From positions 992,001 through 1,056,000 of the forward strand of contig JAEUBA010000002.1 in NCBI GenBank assembly GCA_018257865.1: a stretch of DNA of 64,000 nucleotides, written 5' to 3'. Both the position numbers and the translations under genes were made by a program. Position 1 is the stretch's first letter. Each line of letters starts with the position of its first letter. This document shows, piece after piece, positions 1 to 11,228 of the stretch. The notes beneath the pieces were generated by a model, which ran no database searches, was not told the origin of the DNA, and was given only the letters and a program-made list of their open reading frames with translations. Source of the DNA: Stereocaulon alpinum (lineage: Eukaryota > Ascomycota > Lecanoromycetes > Lecanorales > Stereocaulaceae).

Positions 1-1774
1 AAAGGGTCGGTGTCGATCGCTTGAGGAGAGCGGTATTGGTACATTGGGAATGGTATGAGACGGTTACTCGGAATGAATATATAAAGCGGGATGGGACGAT
101 CAATCGCAAGGTGGTATAGAGCTGAATTTGCGGTGTAACCAAGGAACAAAGCTTGAAGAGTACGAGCTAATATCGATAGCGAGCAAGCCAAGAAGGACGA
201 AGGTCGTAAGGATGGTTTTATATAAGTCGGGAAAGGGCCGAAGGAGCGAAAAGGTACTGGTATAAACGGGAAGCATGGAAACCAGGGCCACGGCGAAGGC
301 AGCGAAACAGAGGAGATGAAAAGGAGAGAGACATGGCCGAGTATGTAGCCGTAATCGCAGTAGACGGTACGCGGGACAGTGAAAGTTGAAGGCGGTCTAG
401 ACGAGAATGCACGATGAAGTGTGAGACATGCGATTCGAAGGAGCCCGCGAGACTACCATTCTGGTATGTGGAGTCAGGGTGTGCCTGAGTGCTGATAGCT
501 CACCCACATCGGAATCGGAATGACTCGATGCCTGGATTGGGATGACGGCTCCCAGCGCAACGGTCCGATGCTAGATTGGATGCGAAGAGGAACAGGCAGG
601 GTGTGTTGGCAGAGTATGATTTTCAGGATCGATCAAGCAAGTTGAAAGCAAGGCAGGCTCGGCTGGAAGGGACACAGAGGGGCAGCTAGACAGGTGGGTT
701 TTTACCCAAACGGGACAAGTGTTGGAGTAGGATGAGAGAGACAACAAATGAGTTGTAAGCGTAAAAGTCGCAATGAGTCAAGCTGTTGGTGTTTAAGTGG
801 TTAGGGAATTTAGCTAGACATTGGGCACTTCTCTAGGTCAGTCATGGATTGTTTTCTTATGACATGAAGAAACTATAGATTGGTACTTTGCTATCGAAGT
901 ACCGTTAGGGTGGTTTGGCATGTGTTGGACCTACAGGAAACATGGCGATTGCGTGAGCGACAAACGGGGTGTGGAGAAGGAGCTTGGGTTCATGCCGTCT
1001 GCAATGCTACCAATAGTCGGTCTAGGATGTGTGAAGAATGGATGGGGTGGCGAGGGTGGATGGGGTGTGGTGGTTTACGGGAGGATTTGATAGGTCTCGG
1101 ACGGGGAGGTAGGGTAAGGCGGCCGCGCAGATTCGTCCCGTTAGCGCCTACTTGCGCAAGGCTTGCGAGGGGAACTCAGGGAATAGTACGGAGTTCCTAA
1201 TGCGAAACAGCCTCCCAAATGTCCAAAGGGGAAGCGAATGCGGCTCCAACTGCTAAACTCATTGGGCCTGTGTTGGGCTGCAATGTCCTGTATAGTGACA
1301 TCATGACGAGGTAGCTGTTCTCGAGGCCAATGCAGCCTAGGAACAAGCTGGTGACCCTGGCCCTGACCCAAGCTCGACGCTCGGAACTTGCCTGGATAGA
1401 TGGTCTTGCACGTTGAGATTCGTATCTGCTACATATTTCTATATCGACGATAAGACTGGACGCAGTCAGCGTCGACGGAACCCGAGTATAGACTCATTTT
1501 TGGTCACGAGAGCAAAGGGAACCGTTTGGATGAGATCCTCAGACTCAACCATTTATATCGGGTAGAGCGTCTGTATTGCACTATGCTTTTCTCAGTGACT
1601 GAGAACACATGATGCCGCTTCCGCCCATATGCTGGTATATATAAATTAACAACAAATAGTAAGACATAGTGTAAACGAAGTAATAATGGGAGCCATTATA
1701 TTGCACATCAACCTGGATGTGGTCGTGATATATCATAAAAGAAGGATCCAAGACAAGCCAAAGCCCAATGGGTG
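1..1774. other. Noncoding left edge, purine-rich on the plus strand
   Basis: No reading frame here has a recognisable domain, and the short ORFs on both strands look random. Positions 1-730 are visibly richer in A and G on the plus strand, so the minus strand is pyrimidine-rich. Fungal promoters often carry CT-rich tracts on the coding strand, so this could be upstream DNA of a leftward gene lying beyond the window (inference only). A TATATAAAG-like sequence lies near 76-85. The stretch just left of 1,775 is the 3' flank of the minus-strand gene that follows. Confidence 0.4.
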
Positions 1775-3172
1775 TTAACTCCTTGCCTTCCGTAACGGAG
1801 TGTGATCACCCGCAGTGTGATCACCGGGAGCTGCCTTTTCCCGTCGGTTGAAAATTTCGTCGATGAGACGCTTCGGCCCCACATGTTCCATGTTCGCCTT
1901 GGCCGAAGACTTGGTGAACATAGGAACTGACATCTGAACACGATTTTTCTGATGCCAATGACTCTTGATGCAATCGTCTACAAGTGCGATCAAACCGGAA
2001 GCAACGATGACACTAGTCACCATTAGAAGAGATTCAGGACAGTATTTAAAACATTCCACTTACTCGGCAAGGTCAGTCGGACCTTCCAGCACCTGCTCCT
2101 CGAAAAACATGGAGCACGGCGGAACCCAGCCGCCTTTCATTTCCTCTTCTCTTAACTCGAAGTTGCTCAAGGGAATCGGGACAATGTGTGCCAAGGTGGC
2201 CATCGTTTTCGTATTGACGAGGTGGTATTGCGCCTCTTTGAAGGTGCCTGATCTCATAGAGACGCGCCTCCATGTGTATTTCGTACCCCAATACTCGACC
2301 TCGTATTTCTTTGATGATTTGGCTCCACGACGTTTGACCTCAAGGTGGGTGTAATTTGAGAACTCCAAGAGGGTGGTGTTTGTCGGTATTGGTATGCTAC
2401 CCGAATGTCTATGAGAATGTTTGTTAAACTCTTCATCGTCTATATCATCTTCAGGCATGGAGTCGTAGCCAGAGTCGTGCCTCTTGAGATTGCCCAGTGT
2501 AGGTGTCTTCGTGTCTGATTTCGACCTCAAGCTTGACAGAGCACTACCCATCGACCTCTGTAGACCTGGCCGACGCATCACCGATGGCTTGCTGTATTTC
2601 CTACTTGAATGGCAAACCTCTCGTCCAGAGTCTCTGCAATACCGGCGAAGGGAAAACTCTCGACGCTTTAAGTCGTGCATCCGCAGATGGAAGAGTGTAA
2701 GGTCTACCTTTCCCCCTTCTAATGTGTTTGCAGCCGTATCGACACGTAGATTCATGTTGCCATCCATCGTAGTGTCATCATGGCGGATAGACATGCGTTG
2801 AGTAGAGGGGAAGTACAGTGCAAACTCTTCAGGCGAGGAGGCTAGGGCTCTCGAAGAAAAGGCTTCCAGCTGGTCATCTGGTTTGTCGAAGGGAGGTAAG
2901 TCGTGATCAATGTCTTCCATCGATGATATTGACGATCCATAGCTCTCTGAGGTTGGTGGTCTGGTGAAGTCCACGTACTCATATTGCGGCTTACCCCAGC
3001 CGCCGCTCTGGTATGGGTTGCCGTTTACGTCGTATTGCTTTGGTGGTGGGCAGCTACTGCCAGTAGTTGGAGCCGTACTGACAGAGGAATCATGCGAGCC
3101 ATCGCTGTAATCCGAACTTGAACTGCTCTTGCTGCTTCGTATCGACCGTCCCTGTGGTAATCGTGAAGGCAT
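1775..3172 (-). CDS. Hypothetical protein with possible Tubby-C-like C-terminal domain
   Basis: Two exons, 3172-2064 and 2012-1775, give 448 residues. The 51 bp intron (2063-2013) has donor GTAAGT, a TCTAATG branch-like motif and a TAG acceptor, and removes an in-frame stop. The N-terminal 270 residues are Ser-, Asp- and charge-rich and look disordered. The C-terminal half alternates beta-like stretches (YEVEYWGTKYTWRRV, YHLVNTKTMATLAHIVPI) with a closing hydrophobic helix (VIVASGLIALVDDCI) formed only after splicing. That pattern of strands wrapping a hydrophobic helix resembles fungal Tubby-C/LURP-one-like proteins; this is inference from pattern, not a recognised motif. The last residues contain a short duplication (GDHTAGDHT). 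Function is unknown. The start is the first ATG of the long frame. Confidence 0.72.
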
Positions 3173-6100
3173 GTTCTACGGTGCTGTTGACCCGTAGCGT
3201 GGGTGATCAAGCAGTTTTTGATATGATGAGTTGTTCCTGGACGAAGGGCGTTGGAAGGCAACCGTAAGTCTTGTACGAGTACGCCACAACCGGGACTCAG
3301 CGAACGGACACCGAAGATGCTTCGGCTGTAGATCCTAACAACGATCCATTGCCACGGAATAGAAAAGGACTGAATGCGTGATAACCATGCACAAGAGTGG
3401 AATAACGTGTTAGTTGTGATAAAGGACCTGGAGGTGTTGGGATTTCGATGACACTGTTTGTTTCCAGGGCTGAGAAGGAGGAACGCCTTTGTTGTTATTT
3501 GGGGGCGGCTGGGCGGCCAGAGGAATATTAGGGTGGGTGTCGCCTACCCTAATTCTCGTCTAAGCCATCACCGTGCATGCCCACCACCACTAATATCACT
3601 CATCAACACGTCGCATGGCTGGCAACTTGGCAACAAGTTAGAACGCCATGGAACCTTCGTTAGCAAATCTAGACCTGACGAGGCAAACCACTGGAGGGCA
3701 CCACTAACTCACCTGCAGGCCCTTGAGCCTCTCGCCATTCACACCATTGCCCGCACCTTAGCTGCGTGACTCTTCTTCAGAAAAGGTCCGGTTGGAACGA
3801 TGGATTACTGTAGCTATGCAGCTTCACCCCCACATCTAGGAGGACTGCGGAGCTTTGTTGGAAGCGGCTGAGACATCCATCGAGTCCTTGGACGCTGACC
3901 TGTTTCGAACAATTGCGAGGTACTGCGCGGTATTCACCGCAGAAACGTGGACAATTGTCCCTCTACGCGCTGTGGCTCACTCCACTGTTCGCACACCTCC
4001 ATGGCGATATTTTGAAATCCTTCGCTCGCATTGACTTGCACAAGCGCTCTCGGAGGCCGTCTGACCGCATCGCTATTATTATTCTCGTGGGCGGCTGCAC
4101 GTCGTTAACCCGTTCTCCTATCATCATATGGCGTTATGCTGTGCTAATCCCTAGGTCCTCTCCAAATTCTCGTTGTCTGCCACAAAGCCAATTCCTCGAA
4201 GTCCTCCGGGGCAGGCATGTCACCGTATGCTGCAAGGCGAATGAGGCGTTGGTAGCAAGCCCGGAATCCTAGCTTGCCTTTGCTTGAAGCTGGTTGGCTT
4301 GATCGTCGCAACCGTGCATGGAGACCGCGTGGCCAAGGTTCGCTGTCAGATCACTCCGCAAGGAGCCGTCGCTGACTCCGCACCCGATCTGGTTGCCTGA
4401 CACAGCCTTCCTCAGGTACACATATCCTCCAGAAACGCTAGGTCTTGCGAGGTCTCCAAGAATTCTAAGAATAAGGCTGTCAACGGCTTCCTTTCCCAGG
4501 AGTCGTTGGCATTCCTCCGTTCTGAGTTCCTCCAAGTCCTTCACAATGCACAGCCATGTTCACATCAGGCTATGAAACCGCTACAGCTATCCCCTACCTT
4601 CTTCACCGCAAAGCCCATGAATGCCCGTCAGCCATCTTATCGTACGCTACATTCACAAATGGACTAAGGCCTTCGCGGGCGGTAAAGGACTACGCCTGCT
4701 TTGCTCTATAAGCACGTTTTTCCAGTACTCCTGCAGGGAGGGAAGTGAAACACGAATGGGATGAATCAGATTTTCCCAGCCGCAGGATATCGACCAGACT
4801 AAACAGTTGGGGAAGTGATCCTTCAAAAGTCCACGTGCCGCCGCACGTCTGCCATGGTTACACCGCGATTCCTTCCTTCCTACGGCATGCACATTGATCG
4901 CCCAAAAGACTTGGGCTGAGAGCTGACCACGCGTCTGACTCGGGTCCTAGCAGATCAATGAACATCTCACTTCGTCGAGACCTAAGGTTCCAACCCGCAC
5001 AGGCTCGGATTGATTCCCCACAAATGCCGACCGGATCCAGGGTCTCGAGCAGATCTCTAGCACAATCTTACCTACGCAAAGCAAAGGGGACGGATGGACT
5101 AATGGCATATTACCCGCAAATGTCATCTTGCATCTTGACTCAAGAGCAACAGCAACGGAAAAGCAAATTGACTGTGAACCCGCCGATCACCGCACTTTAG
5201 GGGTACAGAGCTGAGAGACTACGAAAGCTCGCTCTGACTTCCTTTAAGTTGCTCACAATGCAGCGCTGACAACCACCCACAACCGCCATCTTGAAACTGC
5301 TCCAGCAGCACATTCCAAGCTTCGCATGAGCTCGCGTCCCCAAGTTCATGCTCGTGTAATACTGTCACCACGGAAAATCGGAGCATTTCGAGGCTTCCTA
5401 CCGTCATCGCCCTCGCACGGCAAAGCTAATCAAGCCATAGAGGCTATGACGAGATTAATCTCACCGACCGTTTCTAAGAATAGCATGAGACTATTAAGAT
5501 GAGAATGATTACTATGCACCTCAGGACCGAATTGAATTCTTCAGGATGCGGTGAGGCAGCCACTCATTGACCTCCCTCAGCTCCAAGCCTACACTAAAAC
5601 TGCCTTCGTGAACAGGTCATCGATCGGGCGTGCTAATCGCTGCATTCATTCAGCTGTTGAAGACGTGGTGGCTTGTCCAGCTTTGAGAAACACTATTCGT
5701 TGATCAGAGACTACCGTAGCTGGCTCTAAATCCTGCGAGTGGTTGAGTCACAAACCGCACTAAGGTTGTACAAACGTATTCGGCTCTATCTCCTGTTACT
5801 ACCTTAGGTACCTAGACATATGCTAATCGCCAACACAAACACCCATTACAATCCCATCTCATATTTGTTTCATCTAAATTACCGCTATTCCAACATCGAC
5901 CTCCCTATCTCCGCGGGGTTTTCTATAGCCAGAGAACGTGTAGCCTGCGTACGTCGAATATTACCCATCCTTCCAATCAATCAGATTATCCCTTCTGCAC
6001 AAATGCCGCTATACTCCATCAATGGTCGTCCCATAACAACATCTCCCAGTATCTTATCTTCATCAAGAGCATACCTCCATCTCGCAGGGCGAATTATGCC

Positions 6101-6239
6101 GTATATTTCATACATGCTCGCCAGCCTCTCTATGTGCACTTGATCATTTATACCATCCACATAAGCACGCAACATACTCCCCTATACCGACATGGCGCCA
6201 TCGTTCATTCTCTTACAGCCGTTTCCCGCCCCTTCACTC
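3173..6239. other. About 3 kb intergenic stretch without a supported gene
   Basis: Only short overlapping ORFs (all under 120 codons) on both strands. None shows a domain, a signal peptide, or convincing splice continuation. 3,173-3,500 should hold the promoter of the minus-strand gene ending at 1,775. 6,180-6,239 is the 3' flank of the SMP-30 gene. I see no tandem repeat, transposase or reverse transcriptase fragment. Confidence 0.5.
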
Positions 6240-7604
6240 TCAAACCCCCAACAACGCCCCCCTACTCTCATCACTAAGCTTGACCCTCCAAAGCTTATGT
6301 TCACCAAAAACCCACATCTCTCCATTCCTGCCAAAGCAGAAATTCGCACAGCCGCCCTCAATCTGCACTTTGCCAATTAACATGCCGCCACTATTCCATA
6401 CATTGATTCCATCGCCGCAGCCTGCGTAGACGTTGCCAAAGACATCGCATTTGATGCCATCTGGCGCTCCTGTATCTGCGTATGCGAAGACTCTTCTGTT
6501 CGTGAGATAGGGGCAATCGTGTTCCCAGAGGACGCTGTAGGCGTAGACGGTAGCTGCGCGGCGGTAATCGGTTGTGCCGTCGCCGTGGATGAGGTCTGTG
6601 TCTGTTATGTATATTGTGTTTTCGTCGGGGGAGAAGCAGAGACCGTTCGGGCGGCCGAATCCATCTGCTACGACGCGTATATCGCCTGTGGAAGGGTCGA
6701 AGCGGTATACGAGCTGTGGGAGTTGGGGTTTAGGTCGGAAACCTTGCTCGTAGCCGTAGATGGGGTCTGTGAACCAGATTGAGCCGTCTGAGTGGACGAT
6801 TACGTCGTTGGGGGAGTTGAAGGGGCGGGAGTGGTAGTTGTTTAGGAGGGTGGTTGTTTTGTGGGGGCGTTTGGCTTCCATGTAGATTAGGCCTGAGGGT
6901 TCGCGGAGAGAGCCTTGGGCGCAGAGGATGATGCCGTCGCGGTAGTTGGTGCCGCCGTTGGCCATGTAGTTGCGCTCTGGGCAGCGGACTTTGTCGCGGG
7001 TGAAGTCTGTGGGGGAGAAGAATTCTATTTTTGTGATGACTATTGTTTTGTTGCGGGTTGTTACTGCGTCGGGGGAGGGGTCTTCGATTTGGTTGGAGGT
7101 TACGAAGAGGGTGTTTGTCGGGGGGTGGAAGACGCCGGCTTCGTGGAAGAAGGGAGCGCGGTTGTCTTCGATGAGGCATTGGAGGGTTGGGTTGGGGCCG
7201 AGGACTGAGAGGAAGGAGTCATGGTATATTAGGAAGGGTTTGGGTTGGGGGGCTGTCGGGGAGACGAGGGAGGATCTGGTGGAGAGTCAATAAGATACCT
7301 GTAACAGCGTTGAGAAGATAACTTACTCCCATAAGGCCTCGCTTTGCCGATTGATATGCTGTAGGTTCCGAACGCCTCCAACAAATGGCTGTTCTCTCTT
7401 CTGAGAGGTAGTTCTCTGCTGGGAAGCTCCTTTGCGTTGTTGACCAGCTGGAGAATCTGGCCGCGAGTTGGAGGAGCTGGATGGTCGGCTGGAGGGTCGC
7501 GCGCTGTTTCTCTTCTCTGACGATTTGGAGGAGTCGGAAAAGGAAACTTTGTGAGCTGGAGAGAGCAGGTTACCATCCGCTGTCTTGGGACGATGCCAAT
7601 TCAT
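6240..7604 (-). CDS. SMP-30/gluconolactonase-like beta-propeller protein
   Basis: Model of two exons, 7604-7327 and 7275-6240 (437 residues). The 51 bp intron 7326-7276 has donor GTAAGT and acceptor CAG. The second exon is a clear SMP-30/LRE-like beta-propeller: FFHEAGVFHPP, LFVTSNQ, the metal and active-site type NSPNDVIVHSDGSIWFTDP segment, GRPNGLCFSPDE, and APDGIKCDVFGNVYAG. The family hydrolyses sugar lactones and related cyclic esters using a bound divalent metal; the substrate here is unknown. The oddity is the N terminus: exon 1 adds about 90 Ser/Arg/Gln-rich residues not usual in the family. An alternative ATG at 7332 opens a hydrophobic signal-like peptide, but in a different frame from the propeller. 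The propeller is certain; the first exon is not. Confidence 0.8.
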
Positions 7605-8485
7605 GATCGCCTCGGAATCCTAGTTGGGGCGATCAGATTGGGGCCGGGAGATGGCGCAAGCGGGCTTGACAAGGCTAATGCGCTGATGGGATCAAGATGC
7701 TCAAGGATGATGACTTTGATCACGAGGGCAATTGACAGATTGCTGAGAAGTAGGTGAGATCCAATCTCCGAGCATCTTTATATAAAAGCACGTGGAAAAG
7801 CAAAACAGCCTTGGCTGGTCGTAGCTCACTTTTCGTGGTTCGTTGGCTTCTACTGGCGGGCATTGATCCAGCGCTAGAATGACGTAGCAGGCTTGATTCC
7901 AACAGAGTATTTTCTATTGAGTATCTGCATTTTGAGTAGATTCTATGTGTTTTGGGATGACATTGAAGTTACACAGCATGCTCTGCTTCTAATCTTCCAA
8001 TTATCTCTGTCTACAGTATGCTCGAGTGTCGAGGGTATTCTGCAGAGCACCTCATATACCAGCACAGGCACGGACAGGTACCCAAGTGATCGGCAGTCTG
8101 ACATGCGAAGAGCCAGGGAAACGTTCGAAATGTCAACCTTCGAACGGGACTAGCTACCCGTTATGCACAAAAGCCGAGGGAGACGTTGCTGAAAGGCTGA
8201 TCAACGCTTCGAAGCGTCGCAATGATCTCCGCCCGAGCGGAACCGTATCGCGCGGCGCAACCCGCTCCCCTTCGATGTCATCGCAATCCTATGGCCACCC
8301 TCCACGTAGATCCTCGACTCCACGGGTAGCCAATGGGACCCTGAAAGGCGGAAGAATGGGCTCAGACCGTTCCAATCCCAAGAGACTCGGGAATGATGCG
8401 AAGGGAAATAAGGATTGATGCACATATGCCTTTCCAAGTCCTTGGTAGGGAGTCAAGTGAGTTGTATCCAAGAGAGCTCATCGAT
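7605..8485. other. Intergenic DNA, promoter side of the SMP-30 gene
   Basis: Contains a TATA-like site and E-box (listed separately) upstream of the minus-strand SMP-30 gene. From about 7,890 to 8,485 I see only short uninformative ORFs; the right part is the 3' flank of AFG1. Confidence 0.45.
7778..7794 (-). promoter_or_regulatory. TATA-like box with adjacent CACGTG E-box
   Basis: TATATAAA-type sequence (7778-7788) directly abuts a palindromic CACGTG (7789-7794), about 175 bp upstream of the chosen SMP-30 start at 7604. TATA next to a bHLH-type site fits a regulated promoter reading leftwards. The TATA motif is near-symmetric, so direction rests on gene position. Confidence 0.4.
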
Positions 8486-10239
8486 TCACATGCTGTCTTC
8501 CCTCCATCGGCTTCTAACCCTCCGCCAGCCTTCTCGTTCGCCTAACCCTCCGCGATGCTCCATTCCAAGACCTCTTTCGACCCACTCTTGACTGCCCATC
8601 TCACTCAGCCTACTTAATGCTCGCGAGAATGCGAATCTTTCCTCATCTCCGGTGAACATGCTACTGTTCTTGAGCATGCTCATGCTCATCCCTAGATCGT
8701 CCATCATCTGGCGCATTACATCATCCACACCCTCGTGATCCTCCGCATGCTTGACGGACCCACTTTTCCTGCCGTCTTCGAGTGCATTGTCGATCTCCTC
8801 ATGCGACATGAACAGTTGGAAGAGGGGGACTGCAGTTGTCAATACAAGCTTGGCCTGTAGTACTGTTAGAGACGATGGCTTCACTCCACATGTACAATGG
8901 CTTACCCTGCTTTCATAGACAGCATCAATGAATGTGATAAACCTTCTAGCCAAGTCTCGTTCTCTATACGTCATACCTGGTACTTCGGTAATTACGAACC
9001 CGTGGTAAGTCCTGCACAGTTCTATGTAATCTGCGGCCCCCGTTGCTTTCCCAATCAACTCATCAAACGTGAACATCGCAGCGTCTCCACTCGCTCGGGG
9101 TACTTCGATGTTTCGTCCCCACACTTGATGAGTAGCCTTATGAGGAGGGTCATTCTCGAAGTCACCGAAGAACTTGAACCAATTCTCAGCATGAGTGACA
9201 GCTGCCTTGTCAAGAGGATGATGATAGACACCGGACGGTGGCCTTGGGATCTTTCTATAATCTGTGGTGGAATCCAAATTAAGCACGCGGAGACTGGTCT
9301 TTAGCAAATTGATACAGGGTATAAAGGATTCGCGTTGTATGCCGTTTTTGTATAGATCATTAGGATGTCGATTCGAGGTTGTGACCAAAACCACACCGTG
9401 GGACATTAGAGCTTCGAGCAAACTGCATTTGTCAGGTCTCAAAATGTAGCCATTTCAAAGCCCGCTCACCTTCTTAAAATCATAGCATCAGCAACATCTG
9501 TGCACTGAAATTCATCGAAACATAGCACGCTTCCCTTCTCAGCAATGTCCGCAGCAATATATTGTATGGCATCCAAATCGGACCCATGCTCCATCTTCAT
9601 CGCGTGCAGCCGCTTATGTACATCCTGCATGAAGTTGTGAAAATGTATACGCGTTTTCGAAGTGATATTAGGGGGTAGGGTATCGTAAAACATGTCCATC
9701 AGCATAGTCTTTCCGCTGCCAACGTCTCCATACATGTATAAACCTTTCGGTAGATTTGCGGGAAGTTTGGTGCGTCGTCTAGCCGGCTTGCGATGAAAGA
9801 AAGAACCGAAGAGAGATCGAGAAGGAGGTTTGAGGGACTCAATGGAGGGATGGACGACTTTAGGGGGATGATAGTCTTTTAGCATGTCATGAAGGTCTTG
9901 AAGACTTTGTACGATTCCTCGTTGGTGGTCGTCGTCTCTGAGCTGACGTGAATGCACGCGCTCGTCGTATTCATCCAAAGGTTCCCTCATGGCTGGGTGT
10001 GAATCCTGTACAGTTGCCAGGCCTCTGGAAGGACGCAGGCTTGGCCATGAAGTCCAACGTGGCTCCCTTGATGCTGGTCTTCTCCGTGCAACATGGACGC
10101 CATACTCTCTAACTCTTGCTTCGGAGCTGAAAGCCCGCAGACATCTGGAACATAACGTCCCGGGTAACTTTGAACCAGCGGGTACCCGCAGCTCCTGGAG
10201 AGCGTGTTGAAGTGCTAAGAACCGCACGGACGGAGGCAT
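8486..10239 (-). CDS. AFG1: AFG1/LACE1-family mitochondrial AAA-type ATPase (ZapE-like)
   Basis: Three exons: 10239-9470, 9422-8906, 8854-8486 (551 residues). Introns of 47 bp (9469-9423, GTGAGC...CAG) and 51 bp (8905-8855, GTAAGC...CAG) keep the frame and restore family sequence (ILRSLLEALMSHG; VYESRAKLVL). Visible motifs: EPLDEYDERV near residue 87, Walker A GDVGSGKT near 171-178, Walker B VLCFDEFQ, then the VLVTTSNRHPNDLYKNGIQR segment typical of AFG1. In yeast and human this family sits in the mitochondrial matrix or inner membrane and helps remove misassembled respiratory-chain subunits. The start at 10239 gives an Arg/Ser/Leu-rich presequence. An in-frame start at 10293 would add 18 residues without improving the signal. 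The C-terminal tail is Arg-rich and poorly conserved-looking. Confidence 0.92.
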
Positions 10240-11228
10240 GTTTGAGGACTGACACAGGGCGCAGAGGCCCAAGACTGCGTTATCGAGGGGCACGAGAAGT
10301 AACAGCCAGCATAACTAGGTCAGCACCTTGTAGACAGCTGCGCGCATGAAATACGTGTTAGACGTTTCTGGGCAACGGCGACAACGGTTCGTGGTGTGAA
10401 CGTTGTGGAGGAGGCGGAGTTCGGATTTTAGGATCGGAGTTTGGAAGACAGCAATTCTGACGTACTGGGGTTTGGTGCTTGAGGGGTCGGTACGGACTCA
10501 TATATCAGCTCAGTCCTTTAGTGCTCCGAAACGCGAAACGGAGATGAGCTCCTGATGAGACGCCCCGGTCCAGACTTGTCCGACTCAAGTCACGAGAAAT
10601 AGGAGATTCCACGTGAGCCCACGCAGTCATGTTCAAAGTCTATCGATCCAACCAAGGCCTCCGGAACAGCGAACCATGGTTCGTCACCCGTTCATGCCAC
10701 GCATGCCTCGGCTGAAATGCCATTGATAATTTATCGAGCTGCACAAGGGGTATGCGAAGTCGGATGGAAGGAGTCGGGATAATCGGTTGACTATAAGTGG
10801 TTGTTTGCCATGGGTCTTTATAGAAGAACTTGGAAGAGCAGAGTCGTTGTAGCGAGAGGTAGAGGAGGTCAGGTATAGCACTTGATAGAACTTTTTAGGA
10901 GACACAGTGATTGGATTTAGATAGCACGCTGAAATTACATGGAGATGTGGCTGTTAAACAGAGCATATATACCCAATACCGAACCCAACGGTTAGGCTCC
11001 GCAGACGCCTCCCTCAACCTCGTCCTTCACGTATCCCAATCCAAACCCCAACTTCAAACGTAGGTTGCCGACCGCGTGAGGTGGTGAAGAGGCTGTAGCC
11101 CATGACGTGGCGTGGCATGAGAAACCAACAACATCCTCCACGTACACCAGACATCTTGCAAATATCCAGCAAGGAGGGCCCTGTATATTTTGTGACATGC
11201 AATATCCGGAATATCCCCGTGCTCTTAT
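10240..11228. other. Intergenic DNA between AFG1 and BEM1-like genes
   Basis: Holds the promoter and 5' leader of AFG1 and the 3' flank of the BEM1-like gene. No supported gene. Short ORFs at 10684-10905 and 10992-11202 on the minus strand lack domains. Confidence 0.45.

Noticed and set aside
6519..7293. Plus-strand and second minus-strand long ORFs over the SMP-30 gene
   Set aside because: These are shadows of the SMP-30 exon in other frames, made long by its strongly skewed base composition; repetitive Val/Gly or Pro/Arg peptides.
8026..8418. 130-codon plus-strand ORF between the SMP-30 and AFG1 genes
   Set aside because: Low-complexity Arg/Ser sequence with an opposite-strand ORF of similar openness and no domain.
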